Assembly (NCBI RefSeq): GCF_025837155.1
Contig: NZ_CP107549.1
Span: 3,410,001 to 3,474,000, forward strand
Direction of reading: 5' to 3'
Length of the DNA: 64,000 nt
DNA from: Pseudomonas sp. Z8(2022)
GTDB taxonomy: Bacteria > Pseudomonadota > Gammaproteobacteria > Pseudomonadales > Pseudomonadaceae
The notes under the pieces are model-generated. The model was not told where the DNA came from, did no database searches, and saw only the letters and a program-made list of their open reading frames with translations. Positions 10,099 through 18,221 of the stretch are shown in pieces; position 1 is the stretch's first letter; every line of letters begins with the position of its first letter. A program made the translations under genes and the position numbers.

Positions 10099-11178
10099 AT
10101 GCCTACACGACTGATCCCATTGGCCCTGAGCGGAATTCTGCTCTGTGGACCGGCATTCGCGGCGTTGCAGCCGCCGGCCGGCTACTACGCCGCGGCCGCC
10201 GGACAGGCCGGCAGTAAGGAGCTGGCCTGCCCGAAGCTGCCGACGCCCTACACCGGCGAGCTGGAATTCACCAGCAAGTACGAGGGCTCCGACAGCGCCC
10301 GCGCCACGCTCAATGAAGCGGCCGAGAGCGACTTCCGCGAGCAGACCGAGGCCATTACCGAGCTGGAGACGGAAGCCATCAGGCTGATCACCCAGTACAT
10401 GCGCAACGGCAAGCGCAGCCAGCTCGACTGCGTGGTCGCCGCACTAGACCGGTGGGCCCAGGCCGGTGCGCTGCAAGCGCCGGCGCTCAACCACACCGGC
10501 AAGTCGATGCGCAAATGGGCGCTGGGCAGCCTGGCCGGGGCCTGGCTGCGCCTGAAGTTCTCCGAGTCGCAGCCGCTGGCCGATTACCCAGAGCAGCGCC
10601 AGCGCATCGAGCGCTGGTTCGTCAGCCTCGCCGAGCTGACCGTGGAGGACTGGAGCAACCTGCCGCTGAGCAAGATCAACAACCACAGCTACTGGTCGGC
10701 CTGGTCGGTGATGGCGGTGGCAGTGATCAGCGACCGACGCGACCTGTTCGACTGGTCGGTGGACCAGTTCCGCATCGCCGCCAACCAGGTGGACGACGAG
10801 GGTTATCTGCCCAACGAGATCAACCGCAGCCAGCGCGCCCTGTCGTATCACAACTACAGCCTGCCGCCGCTGGCGATGATCGCCGCCTTCGCTCAAGCCA
10901 ACGGTGTCGACCTGCGCAGCACCAACCACGAAGCGCTCAAGCGCCTGGCCGAAGGCGTGCTCGAGGGTGCCGAGGATCCATCGGCCTTTGCCAAGCGCGC
11001 CGGCGCCAAGCAGGACATGAAGGAGATGCGCGAGGACTACAAGTACGCCTGGCTGGCGCCGTACTGCAGCGTCTACAGCTGCAGCGCGCAGATCCAGGCC
11101 CGGCGTGACCGCATGGGGCCATTCAACAACACCCGGCTCGGCGGCGAGATCAGCAAGGTGTTCGACCAGGACAGCTAA
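10099..11178 (+). CDS. algL: Alginate lyase AlgL
   Basis: Periplasmic mannuronate lyase (polysaccharide lyase family 5) that clears misdirected alginate from the periplasm. The 359-residue protein has a signal peptide ending AFA near residue 21 and an alpha/alpha barrel. The catalytic motif NNHSYW begins at N194, giving N195/H196, and R246 and Y253 lie in RALSYHNY with the spacing seen in P. aeruginosa. A GAGGAG site precedes the ATG. The operon is interrupted after this gene by a 253-nt repeat-bearing gap before algI. Confidence 0.95.
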   Translation: MPTRLIPLALSGILLCGPAFAALQPPAGYYAAAAGQAGSKELACPKLPTPYTGELEFTSKYEGSDSARATLNEAAESDFREQTEAITELETEAIRLITQYMRNGKRSQLDCVVAALDRWAQAGALQAPALNHTGKSMRKWALGSLAGAWLRLKFSESQPLADYPEQRQRIERWFVSLAELTVEDWSNLPLSKINNHSYWSAWSVMAVAVISDRRDLFDWSVDQFRIAANQVDDEGYLPNEINRSQRALSYHNYSLPPLAMIAAFAQANGVDLRSTNHEALKRLAEGVLEGAEDPSAFAKRAGAKQDMKEMREDYKYAWLAPYCSVYSCSAQIQARRDRMGPFNNTRLGGEISKVFDQDS

Positions 11179-11290
11179 GCGTGGCCCCGCGGGGGCGACC
11201 AACCCTCTATCCCGCCCCGCCATGCGCCCAGCGCTTCGCAGAGCCCAGGGCGCTTCAGCGGACGAGGTGAGAAAGCTACACACCGTTCAA

Positions 11291-11330
11291 GCGCCCCCTC
11301 CGATTCACGGGAGAGGGTTGGGGAGAGGGC
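11291..11330 (+). repeat. GGGAGAGGG-type extragenic repeat between algL and algI
   Basis: The segment has a C-rich arm, a short loop with ATTCA, then GGGAGAGGGTTGGGGAGAGGG. The same element occurs downstream of algA (16287-16326), with the core GGGAGAGGG-TGGGG-GAGAGGG shared. It lies in the largest gap of the operon. Here the stem is imperfect because the left arm reads CCCCCTCC. Another G-rich run (GGGGGGGAAAGGGGGGG) follows near 11384-11400. This looks like a dispersed extragenic palindrome (inference from two copies in the window). Confidence 0.65.
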
Positions 11331-11431
11331 AAGAGCCACTCCCTGCGCCCAGTAAGCAGGGCAAAAACAAACCCTCCACTCGTGGGGGGGAAAGGGGGGG
11401 TGATGCCCCGGCTATTTTCGGAGAAGCACGG

Positions 11432-12883
11432 ATGGTCTTTTCATCCAACGTATTCCTGTTCCTCTTCCTGCCGATCTTCCTCGGCCTGTACTACCTGTGC
11501 CCGAATCGCGGGCGTAACCTGCTGATCCTGATCGGCAGCTACACCTTCTATGCCTGGTGGCGGGTGGATTTCCTCCTGTTGTTCGCCGCCGTAACGATGT
11601 GGAACTACCTCTTCGCCCTGCGCATTCACGCCCACGTCGGCACCCAGACGGCGCGTCGCTGGGTGGTGGCCGGGGTAACCGGCAACCTGGCCACCCTGGG
11701 CTACTTCAAATACGCCAATTTCGGCGTCGCCAACATCAATGCCGTGCTCGAATCCATGGGGCTGGAGCCCTTCGTGCTCACCTCGGTGATCCTGCCGATC
11801 GGCATCTCCTTCTACATCTTCCAGTCGATCAGCTACCTGATCGACGTGTACCGCCGCGACACCGAACCGACGCGCAACCTGATCAACTTCGCCGCCTTCA
11901 TCGCCCTGTTCCCACAGCTGATCGCCGGCCCTGTGCTGCGTTACAAGGACCTGGCCGACCAGTTCACCGACCGTACCCACAGCCTCGACAAGTTCAGCGA
12001 AGGCGCCACGCGCTTCATGCAGGGTTTCGTCAAGAAGGTGTTCATCGCCGACAGCCTGGCGCCGCTGGTCGACCACTGCTTCGCCCTGGAAAACCCCAGC
12101 ACCGGTGACGCCTGGCTGGGCATGATCGCCTACGCCGCGCAGCTGTACTTCGACTTCTCCGGCTACAGCGACATGGCCATCGGCCTGGGCCTGATGATGG
12201 GCTTTCGCTTCATGGAGAACTTCAACCAGCCCTATATCAGCCAGTCGATCACCGAGTTCTGGCGGCGCTGGCACATCAGCCTGTCCACCTGGTTGCGCGA
12301 CTACCTCTACGTCCCCCTGGGCGGCAATCGCCACGGCACCTTCAACACCTACCGCAATCTGTTTCTGACCATGCTGCTGGGCGGTTTCTGGCACGGCGCC
12401 AACTGGACGTTCCTGATCTGGGGAGCCTGGCACGGCATCTGGCTGGCCATCGAACGGGCCCTGGGTGTGAAGGCTGCACCGACAGTGTTCAACCCGCTGA
12501 AGTGGGTCTTCACCCTGCTGCTGGTAATGCTCGGCTGGGTGATCTTCCGCGCCGAGAACCTGGAGGTGGCCGGGCGCATGTATGCCGCGCTGTTCAGCTT
12601 CGCCGACTGGCACCTGAGCGAGCTGACCCTGGCGCGCATCACCGGGCTGCAGATGGTCACGCTGGTGCTGGCCTGGGTGGTGATCGCAATCTGCGGCGCG
12701 CGCCAGTTCCTCGCCAGCCGCGGCCATGAAGCGGGCCTGGCCCTGGCCAGCGCCGGCGTCGCCCTGCAGGCCATCGATCTGCGCATGGTGGCCCTGCGTG
12801 GCGCGCTTCTGCTGCTGTTCTGCGTGTCGCTGCTCAAGCTCTCGGCGCAGAGCTACTCCCCCTTCCTCTACTTCCAGTTCTGA
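11432..12883 (+). CDS. algI: Alginate O-acetyltransferase membrane subunit AlgI (MBOAT)
   Basis: Polytopic inner-membrane MBOAT protein that moves acetyl groups from a cytoplasmic donor toward the periplasm for AlgJ and AlgX. From the ATG at 11432 it has 483 residues, against about 520 remembered for P. aeruginosa. The MBOAT core reads LYFDFSGYSDMAIG, and the conserved histidine is H321 in GFWHGANW, with a second at about 334 in GAWHGIW. Roughly ten membrane segments are visible. The frame is open upstream to 11105, but the family N-terminus MVFSSNVFLFLFLP starts at 11432 after GGAGAAGCACGG. Confidence 0.95.
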   Translation: MVFSSNVFLFLFLPIFLGLYYLCPNRGRNLLILIGSYTFYAWWRVDFLLLFAAVTMWNYLFALRIHAHVGTQTARRWVVAGVTGNLATLGYFKYANFGVANINAVLESMGLEPFVLTSVILPIGISFYIFQSISYLIDVYRRDTEPTRNLINFAAFIALFPQLIAGPVLRYKDLADQFTDRTHSLDKFSEGATRFMQGFVKKVFIADSLAPLVDHCFALENPSTGDAWLGMIAYAAQLYFDFSGYSDMAIGLGLMMGFRFMENFNQPYISQSITEFWRRWHISLSTWLRDYLYVPLGGNRHGTFNTYRNLFLTMLLGGFWHGANWTFLIWGAWHGIWLAIERALGVKAAPTVFNPLKWVFTLLLVMLGWVIFRAENLEVAGRMYAALFSFADWHLSELTLARITGLQMVTLVLAWVVIAICGARQFLASRGHEAGLALASAGVALQAIDLRMVALRGALLLLFCVSLLKLSAQSYSPFLYFQF

Positions 12884-12896
12884 GCGGAGGCCAAGT

Positions 12897-14030
12897 ATGA
12901 ATCGCCCCATCAAGACCTTCTACGTCGTGCTGTTCGCCCTGCTGCTGTTGCCGACCAGCCTGCTCGCCCTGACCAGGCTCGCCGACTACCACATGCCGAC
13001 GCGGCCGAGCGTGCTAGACGGAGGCCTGGCCAAGAGCATCGAGCGTCACTACGACGACAACTTCCCGCTCAAGCAGGCGGGTATCAACCTCTGGGCGGCC
13101 GTGGAATACCTGCTCTTCGGTGAAGGCCGCAGCGGCCTGGTGATCGGCGAGGACGGCTGGCTGTACTCGGATGAGGAGTTCGATCCGGTGGCCGACGGCC
13201 AGCGCCAGATGCGCGACAACCTGGCGTTGATCCGCGGCGTGCAGCGCCAGCTGGAAGAACGCGATGTCCAGCTGCTGCTGGCCATCGTCCCGGCCAAGAC
13301 CCGCCTGTACCCGGAACACACCGGCAGCCATCGTCCCAGCGCCCTGCAGCGCAGCCTGTATCCGCGCTTTCACCGTGCGGTGCGCAACGCCGGGATCGCC
13401 GCGCCGGACCTGCTCGAACCGCTGCAGACGGCCAAGAATGAGGCGCCGGTGTTCCTGCGTACCGACACCCACTGGACGCCGGAAGGCGCCGACGTCGCGG
13501 CCAAAGCGCTGAGCGAGGTGGTGCACAGCGCCATGCAGCTGCGCGGCGAGCCGCAGCAGTTCGTCACCGAAACCGTGGAAACCCGCACGCATCAGGGCGA
13601 CCTGACCCGTTTCCTGCCGCTCGCCCCGCTGTTCGAGAGCCTGATGCCGCAGGCCGACCGCCTGCAGCAGCGTGAAACCTATGCAGCCGACGATGGCGGC
13701 GATGACCTGTTCGGCGATCGCGACCTGCCGGTAACGCTGGTCGGCACCAGCTACAGCGCCAACCCGGCCTGGAATTTCGCCGGTGCCCTGCGCCAGCACC
13801 TGCAACGCGACCTGACCAACCACGCCGAAGAAGGCGTCGGCCCGCTGGTGCCGATGCTCAAGTACCTGCAGAGCGAGGAATTCGAGAACAACCCGCCGCA
13901 GCTGGTGATCTGGGAATTTCCCGAGCGCTACCTGCCGATGACCAGCGATTTCACCGATTTCGACCCGCAATGGCTCGCCGCCCTCAAAGAGGGCGGCGAG
14001 CGCCAGGGGCTGGCCTCTGCCAGTCACTGA
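12897..14030 (+). CDS. algJ: Alginate O-acetyltransferase AlgJ
   Basis: Membrane-anchored periplasmic SGNH-like protein that relays acetyl groups from AlgI. The protein is 377 residues from ATG 12897, preceded by GGAGG. An N-terminal signal anchor covers about residues 5-25. The DTHWTP motif gives D190 and H192, and S285 sits in GTSYSA, so all three catalytic positions are present. It is a paralogue of AlgX without the carbohydrate-binding module. The frame extends upstream inside algI, but that stretch is arginine-rich shadow sequence. Confidence 0.94.
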   Translation: MNRPIKTFYVVLFALLLLPTSLLALTRLADYHMPTRPSVLDGGLAKSIERHYDDNFPLKQAGINLWAAVEYLLFGEGRSGLVIGEDGWLYSDEEFDPVADGQRQMRDNLALIRGVQRQLEERDVQLLLAIVPAKTRLYPEHTGSHRPSALQRSLYPRFHRAVRNAGIAAPDLLEPLQTAKNEAPVFLRTDTHWTPEGADVAAKALSEVVHSAMQLRGEPQQFVTETVETRTHQGDLTRFLPLAPLFESLMPQADRLQQRETYAADDGGDDLFGDRDLPVTLVGTSYSANPAWNFAGALRQHLQRDLTNHAEEGVGPLVPMLKYLQSEEFENNPPQLVIWEFPERYLPMTSDFTDFDPQWLAALKEGGERQGLASASH

Positions 14031-14055
14031 TTCATCCCCCAAGGAGGACTATCCG

Positions 14056-14703
14056 ATGAGCAATCAAACCACCCTACGCCGCTTCACCCTGGGCGCCTGC
14101 GCCCTGGCTCTGGGCCTCGGCATGATCCAGGCACAGGCCGATGACGGTGCCCTCTACGGTCCCAAGGCGCCCAAGGGCTCGGCCTTCGTCCGCGCTTACA
14201 ACGCCGGTAGCGCCGAACTCGATGTCAGCGTCGGCCAGACCCAGCTCAAGCAGATCGCGCCGCTGGGTTCGAGCGACTTCAAGTACCTCCCGGCCGGCAG
14301 CTATCAGGCCCAGGTCGGCAACGCGCAGATGCCGGTGGATCTGGAAGCCGAGCATTACTACACCCTGGTCAGCCAGACCGGCGACAAGCCGCGCCTGGTC
14401 GAGGAGCCGCCCTTCACCAGCCGGCAGAAAGCCCTGCTGCGCGTACAAAACCTGACCGACAGCACCCTCAGCCTGAAGACCGCCGACGGCAAGACCGCCG
14501 TGGTCGCCGACGTGAAACCGGACGGCCGTGGCGACCGCGAGATCAACCCGGTCAAGGTCGGCCTGGCACTGTTCGACGGCGAGCGCAAGGTCGCCGACCT
14601 GAAGCCTGTGACGCTGGAGCGCGGCGAGGTGGTCAGCCTGTTCGTCACCGGCGGCCAGGGCAAGTTTTCGCCGGTGTGGGTCAAGCGCCCCATCGACGGT
14701 TAA
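14056..14703 (+). CDS. algF: Alginate O-acetylation protein AlgF
   Basis: Periplasmic adaptor required for alginate acetylation, with no catalytic motif of its own. The protein is 215 residues, the family length, with a signal peptide ending AQA near residue 29 and two small beta domains (about 35-120 and 125-215). A strong AAGGAGG site lies 8 nt before the ATG. It follows algJ by 25 nt and is followed by a 102-nt gap before algA in which no convincing promoter or terminator is visible. Confidence 0.94.
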   Translation: MSNQTTLRRFTLGACALALGLGMIQAQADDGALYGPKAPKGSAFVRAYNAGSAELDVSVGQTQLKQIAPLGSSDFKYLPAGSYQAQVGNAQMPVDLEAEHYYTLVSQTGDKPRLVEEPPFTSRQKALLRVQNLTDSTLSLKTADGKTAVVADVKPDGRGDREINPVKVGLALFDGERKVADLKPVTLERGEVVSLFVTGGQGKFSPVWVKRPIDG

Positions 14704-14805
14704 TGCAGTGAGCGGACTTTCTAGAACAAGGAAAACGGCGGGTACACGTCGCACCGACACGACACGGGCAAACCACTTGATCAATCGTTCAGGAGAGACA
14801 CAACC

Positions 14806-16242
14806 ATGACCCCCATCATCCTTTCCGGTGGCAGCGGCTCGCGACTCTGGCCTCTTTCGCGCAAGCTGTATCCCAAGCAGTTCCTCGCCCTGACCGGTGA
14901 GCAGACGCTGTTCCAGCAGACCCTGCAGCGCCTCTCCATCGAAGGCATGCAGCCGCCGGTGCTGGTGTCCAATCAGGAGCACCGTTTCATCGTGCTCGAA
15001 CAGATGGAGCAGATCGGCCAGCAGGCGCAACTGCTGCTGCTCGAGCCCTTCGGCCGCAATACCGCGCCAGCCGTGGCCATGGCGGCTCTGCAACTGGTCG
15101 CCGAAGGCCGTGACGAGCTGATGCTGGTGCTGCCGGCCGATCACGTGCTGGACGATCAGCAAGCTTTCCGCCAGGCCCTGGCGCTGGCCACCGTGGCAGC
15201 GGAAAAAGGCGAGATGGTGCTGTTCGGCGTGCCCGCCGACCGTCCGGAAACCGGTTACGGCTACATCCGCGGCCAGGCCGACGGCACCCTGCCCGATGGT
15301 GTCGCGCGCGTCGCCAACTTCGTCGAGAAGCCCGACGCCAAGCGTGCCACCGAGTACGTGAAGAGCGGCGACTACTACTGGAACAGCGGCATGTTCCTGT
15401 TCCGCGCCAGCCGCTTCCTGGAAGAGCTCAAGCACCACGACGTGGACATCTACGACACCTGCCTGCTGGCGCTGGAACGCAGCCAGCGCGAGGACACGCA
15501 GATCACCATCGACCCGGCCACCTTCGCCTGCTGCCCGGACAACTCCATCGACTACGCGGTGATGGAGAAGACCAGCCGCGCCTGCGTAGTGCCGCTTTCC
15601 GCCGGCTGGAACGATGTCGGCAGCTGGTCGTCGATCTGGGAAGTGCACGCCAAGGACGACGCCGGCAACGTCACCAAGGGCGACGTGGTGGTCGAAGACA
15701 GCCGCAACTGCCTGATCCACGGCAACGGCAAGCTGGTCTCGGTGCTGGGCCTGGACGACATAGTCGTCGTAGAAACCAAGGACGCCATGATGGTGGCGCA
15801 CAAGGACCGCGTGCAGGACGTCAAGAAGCTGGTCGGCAAGCTCGACCAGCAGGGCCGCTGCGAGACCCAGAACCACTGCGAGGTCTACCGCCCGTGGGGC
15901 TCGTACGACTCGGTGGATATGGGCGGCCGCTTCCAGGTCAAGCACATCACCGTCAAGCCGGGCGCGCAGCTGTCGCTGCAGATGCACCACCACCGTGCCG
16001 AGCACTGGATCGTGGTGTCCGGCACCGCCAAGGTGACCTGCGACGACCGTGAGTTCCTGCTCACCGAGAACCAGTCCACCTACATCCCGATGACCTCGGT
16101 GCACCGCCTCTCCAACCCGGGCAAGATCCCGCTGGAGATCATCGAAGTGCAGTCCGGCACCTACCTGGGCGAGGACGATATCGAGCGCCTGGAAGACGTG
16201 TACGGCCGCAGCGATGCAGTAGCCGCCGGCGCCGCACACTGA
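14806..16242 (+). CDS. algA: Bifunctional phosphomannose isomerase / GDP-mannose pyrophosphorylase AlgA
   Basis: Cytoplasmic enzyme catalysing the first and third steps of GDP-mannose synthesis from fructose 6-phosphate. The 478-residue protein has an N-terminal nucleotidyltransferase domain (about 1-280) with GGSGSRLWPLSRK at 8-20. The C-terminal cupin isomerase domain (about 320-470) holds the metal-binding run QMHHHRAEHW at 392-401. A GGAGAG site lies before the ATG. It closes the operon; a palindromic repeat follows at 16287. Confidence 0.96.
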   Translation: MTPIILSGGSGSRLWPLSRKLYPKQFLALTGEQTLFQQTLQRLSIEGMQPPVLVSNQEHRFIVLEQMEQIGQQAQLLLLEPFGRNTAPAVAMAALQLVAEGRDELMLVLPADHVLDDQQAFRQALALATVAAEKGEMVLFGVPADRPETGYGYIRGQADGTLPDGVARVANFVEKPDAKRATEYVKSGDYYWNSGMFLFRASRFLEELKHHDVDIYDTCLLALERSQREDTQITIDPATFACCPDNSIDYAVMEKTSRACVVPLSAGWNDVGSWSSIWEVHAKDDAGNVTKGDVVVEDSRNCLIHGNGKLVSVLGLDDIVVVETKDAMMVAHKDRVQDVKKLVGKLDQQGRCETQNHCEVYRPWGSYDSVDMGGRFQVKHITVKPGAQLSLQMHHHRAEHWIVVSGTAKVTCDDREFLLTENQSTYIPMTSVHRLSNPGKIPLEIIEVQSGTYLGEDDIERLEDVYGRSDAVAAGAAH

Positions 16243-16254
16243 GCTGTTCGTAGC

Positions 16255-16326
16255 CCGGACGCAATCCCGGATATACGCAGCGAGCTCCCCTCTCCCATTC
16301 ATGGGAGAGGGGCTGGGGGAGAGGGC
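16255..16326 (+). repeat. Extragenic repeats with perfect hairpin after algA
   Basis: Two elements follow one another. The first, TAGCCCGGACGCAATCCCGG, resembles the common Pseudomonas TAGCCCGGATGCAATCCGGG repeat. The second is a perfect 10-bp stem, CCCCTCTCCC (16287-16296) with GGGAGAGGGG (16303-16312) around ATTCAT, followed by CTGGGGGAGAGGG. The second element is shared with the algL-algI gap. It may end or stabilise the alginate transcript, but there is no T-tract, so it is not a standard intrinsic terminator. Confidence 0.7.
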
Positions 16327-16416
16327 CAGGACACCCACGCCATTTGCGGCTATCTCTTCCCCGCCCCCTTTCCCATCGATGAAGGAAGCTGTCACACCCT
16401 GCTACAGCCCACGCGG

Positions 16417-16445
16417 TTACCCTGACCTGACAGCTTGTGTAGGAT
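16417..16445 (+). promoter_or_regulatory. Possible sigma-70 promoter for the small membrane protein gene
   Basis: TTACCC at 16417 and TAGGAT at 16440 are separated by 17 bases and stand 30 nt before the next gene. The -35 match is weak, so this is only a candidate. Confidence 0.3.
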
Positions 16446-16474
16446 GAACGCAGACTTTCACAAGGGCTGCTCTC

Positions 16475-16939
16475 ATGCTGTTCGGTGTCGTACTCGTCAT
16501 CACCTGGCTGATCCTGCTGATCCGCTACCCGACCAAGGCACTGCCGGTGTCCATGGCCGCGCTGATCGGTCTCGGCCTGGTGGCCACCTGGGTGCTCTGG
16601 CAGGAGGGTCGTGACGAGCGCCATCTCGCCCATCTCGAACTGCGCCTGAACCACGACCCGCAACGCTGCCCTGCCGACCGCCCGCTGGCCGTCGAGCTGA
16701 AGAACGGCAGCGATGCCGCCTTGCTGGAGCTGCGCTGGGAAGTCGCGGCCTACCGGCCCGGCAATGCCACCAATTTGGCCCAACGCCTTTATGAATCGCC
16801 GCGCTACAGTGGCCCGGGCGAACTGCTGCCTGGCGCCAGCTGGAGCGACTGCATGCCCCTGCCCGACCTGCGCAGCGGCTATCGCCCGGCTACGCTGGAG
16901 TTTCGCGCCGAGCGCCTGCAAGGCAAGTTCATCCGTTAA
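16475..16939 (+). CDS. Small membrane-anchored protein of unknown function
   Basis: The protein is 154 residues. Two hydrophobic segments (about 2-16 and 23-42) are followed by a soluble domain with a beta-sandwich feel, including a cysteine pair (CPADRPL near 69 and DCMPL near 127) that could form a disulphide outside the cytoplasm. I do not recognise a characterised family; similar short proteins are common in Pseudomonas. It stands alone between the end of the alginate operon and the dehydrogenase gene, on the same strand. Confidence 0.75.
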   Translation: MLFGVVLVITWLILLIRYPTKALPVSMAALIGLGLVATWVLWQEGRDERHLAHLELRLNHDPQRCPADRPLAVELKNGSDAALLELRWEVAAYRPGNATNLAQRLYESPRYSGPGELLPGASWSDCMPLPDLRSGYRPATLEFRAERLQGKFIR

Positions 16940-17001
16940 CCCACAGCAACGAGCTCTGCTCGCGCCCACATACCCGACATCCATTGCCAGGAAACCTCGT
17001 C

Positions 17002-17832
17002 ATGTCTCAACCCAGCGTACTGATCACTGGCTGCTCCAGCGGCATCGGCCGCGCTCTGGCCGATGCCTTCAAGGCCGCCGGTTACGCGGTGTGGGCCACG
17101 GCACGCAAGGACAACGACGTCGCCGCCCTCCAGCTGGCCGGATTCCATGCCGTGCGGCTCGATGTCAACGATGCCGAGGCACTGCAGCAACTGGCCACGC
17201 GCCTGAGCGAGGAAATCGGTGGCCTCGACGTATTGATCAACAATGCCGGTTACGGAGCCATGGGCCCGCTGCTCGACGGCGGCGTGGACGCCATGGCGCG
17301 ACAGTTCGAAACCAACGTGTTTTCCATCGTCGGCGTCACCCGCGCGTTCTTCCCGTTGCTGCGCCGCAGTCGCGGCCTGGTGGTCAATATCGGCAGCGTT
17401 TCCTCCGTGCTGGTAACGCCTTTCGCCGGCGCCTATTGCGCGTCCAAGGCTGCGGTACATGCGCTGAGTGACGCACTGCGCATGGAACTGGCGCCCTTCT
17501 CCATCGAGGTGATGGAGGTGCAGCCCGGCGCCATCGCCTCCAGCTTCGGCGCCAACGCCAGCCAGCAGGCCGAGGCGCTGATCAGCCAGGAGTCGCCCTG
17601 GTGGCCGCTGCGCGAGGGCATCCGCGCCCGCGCCAACGCCTCGCAGGACAACCCGACACCGGCCAGCGACTTCGCCGCGCAACTGCTCGCCGCCGTGCAG
17701 CGCGACAATCGTCCGCGCCTGCTGCGCCTGGGCAATGGCAGCCGCACCCTGCCATTGCTCGCCACACTGCTGCCCAAGGCGCTGCTCGAACGCGTTCTGC
17801 GCAAACGCTTCGGCCTGGTGCAGAACCTGTGA
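17002..17832 (+). CDS. Short-chain dehydrogenase/reductase
   Basis: NAD(P)-dependent oxidoreductase of the classical SDR family; the substrate is unknown. From ATG 17002, after an AGGAAA site, it has 276 residues. Cofactor motif TGCSSGIG is at 9-16, NNAG at about 84-87, a serine in GSVSS near 131-135 and the catalytic Y145-CAS-K149. An in-frame TTG at 16984 would add six residues but has no ribosome site. Its stop overlaps the GTG of the next gene, suggesting the two are made together. Confidence 0.9.
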   Translation: MSQPSVLITGCSSGIGRALADAFKAAGYAVWATARKDNDVAALQLAGFHAVRLDVNDAEALQQLATRLSEEIGGLDVLINNAGYGAMGPLLDGGVDAMARQFETNVFSIVGVTRAFFPLLRRSRGLVVNIGSVSSVLVTPFAGAYCASKAAVHALSDALRMELAPFSIEVMEVQPGAIASSFGANASQQAEALISQESPWWPLREGIRARANASQDNPTPASDFAAQLLAAVQRDNRPRLLRLGNGSRTLPLLATLLPKALLERVLRKRFGLVQNL

Positions 17833-18197
17833 GCCAGGGCGTGCAACTGCGCTACTACGCAGCTGCCGGGGTAATCGCGGCCATCGTGCTGAACCTGCTG
17901 CTGCGCACCTTCGTGCGCCTGGGCGGCGTGTTCACCACCCTGCTGATCGCTGCGGCCATCGCCGCCGGTCTGGCGCTGGCATTTCACTGGCGAAACGGGC
18001 GCGCACCGGGCAACGCCGAGCGCTGGCGCTTTACCCTGCTCTATGGCGGCATACTCGGCCTGCTCTATCTGGGTTTGCTGGGCATGATGTACATGCAGGA
18101 CACGCCAAGCCCTATGGGCCTGTTTCTGTTCAGCCTGCACTATCTCTGCTACCCGGTGCTGGCCTGGCTGGCCTTTTCGCCACGCTATGGCCGCTGA
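17829..18197 (+). CDS. Small four-helix membrane protein, unknown function
   Basis: A 122-residue protein beginning at GTG 17829, which overlaps the stop of the dehydrogenase as GTGA. It is mostly hydrophobic, with about four predicted membrane segments (10-28, 33-52, 68-88, 96-115) and short charged loops. I do not recognise the family. The four-base overlap, and only 24 nt to the next gene, place it in a small operon with the dehydrogenase and the ATPase. Confidence 0.75.
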   Translation: MSQGVQLRYYAAAGVIAAIVLNLLLRTFVRLGGVFTTLLIAAAIAAGLALAFHWRNGRAPGNAERWRFTLLYGGILGLLYLGLLGMMYMQDTPSPMGLFLFSLHYLCYPVLAWLAFSPRYGR

Positions 18198-18221
18198 TCC
18201 CGCCGTCAGGACGACACCCGC

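Noticed and set aside
11105..11431. In-frame N-terminal extension of AlgI
   Set aside because: The extension runs through the end of algL and the repeat region and is not hydrophobic; the family N-terminus starts at 11432.
14704..14805. Internal promoter for algA
   Set aside because: No -35/-10 pair with acceptable spacing was seen; TTGATC near 14778 has no matching -10.
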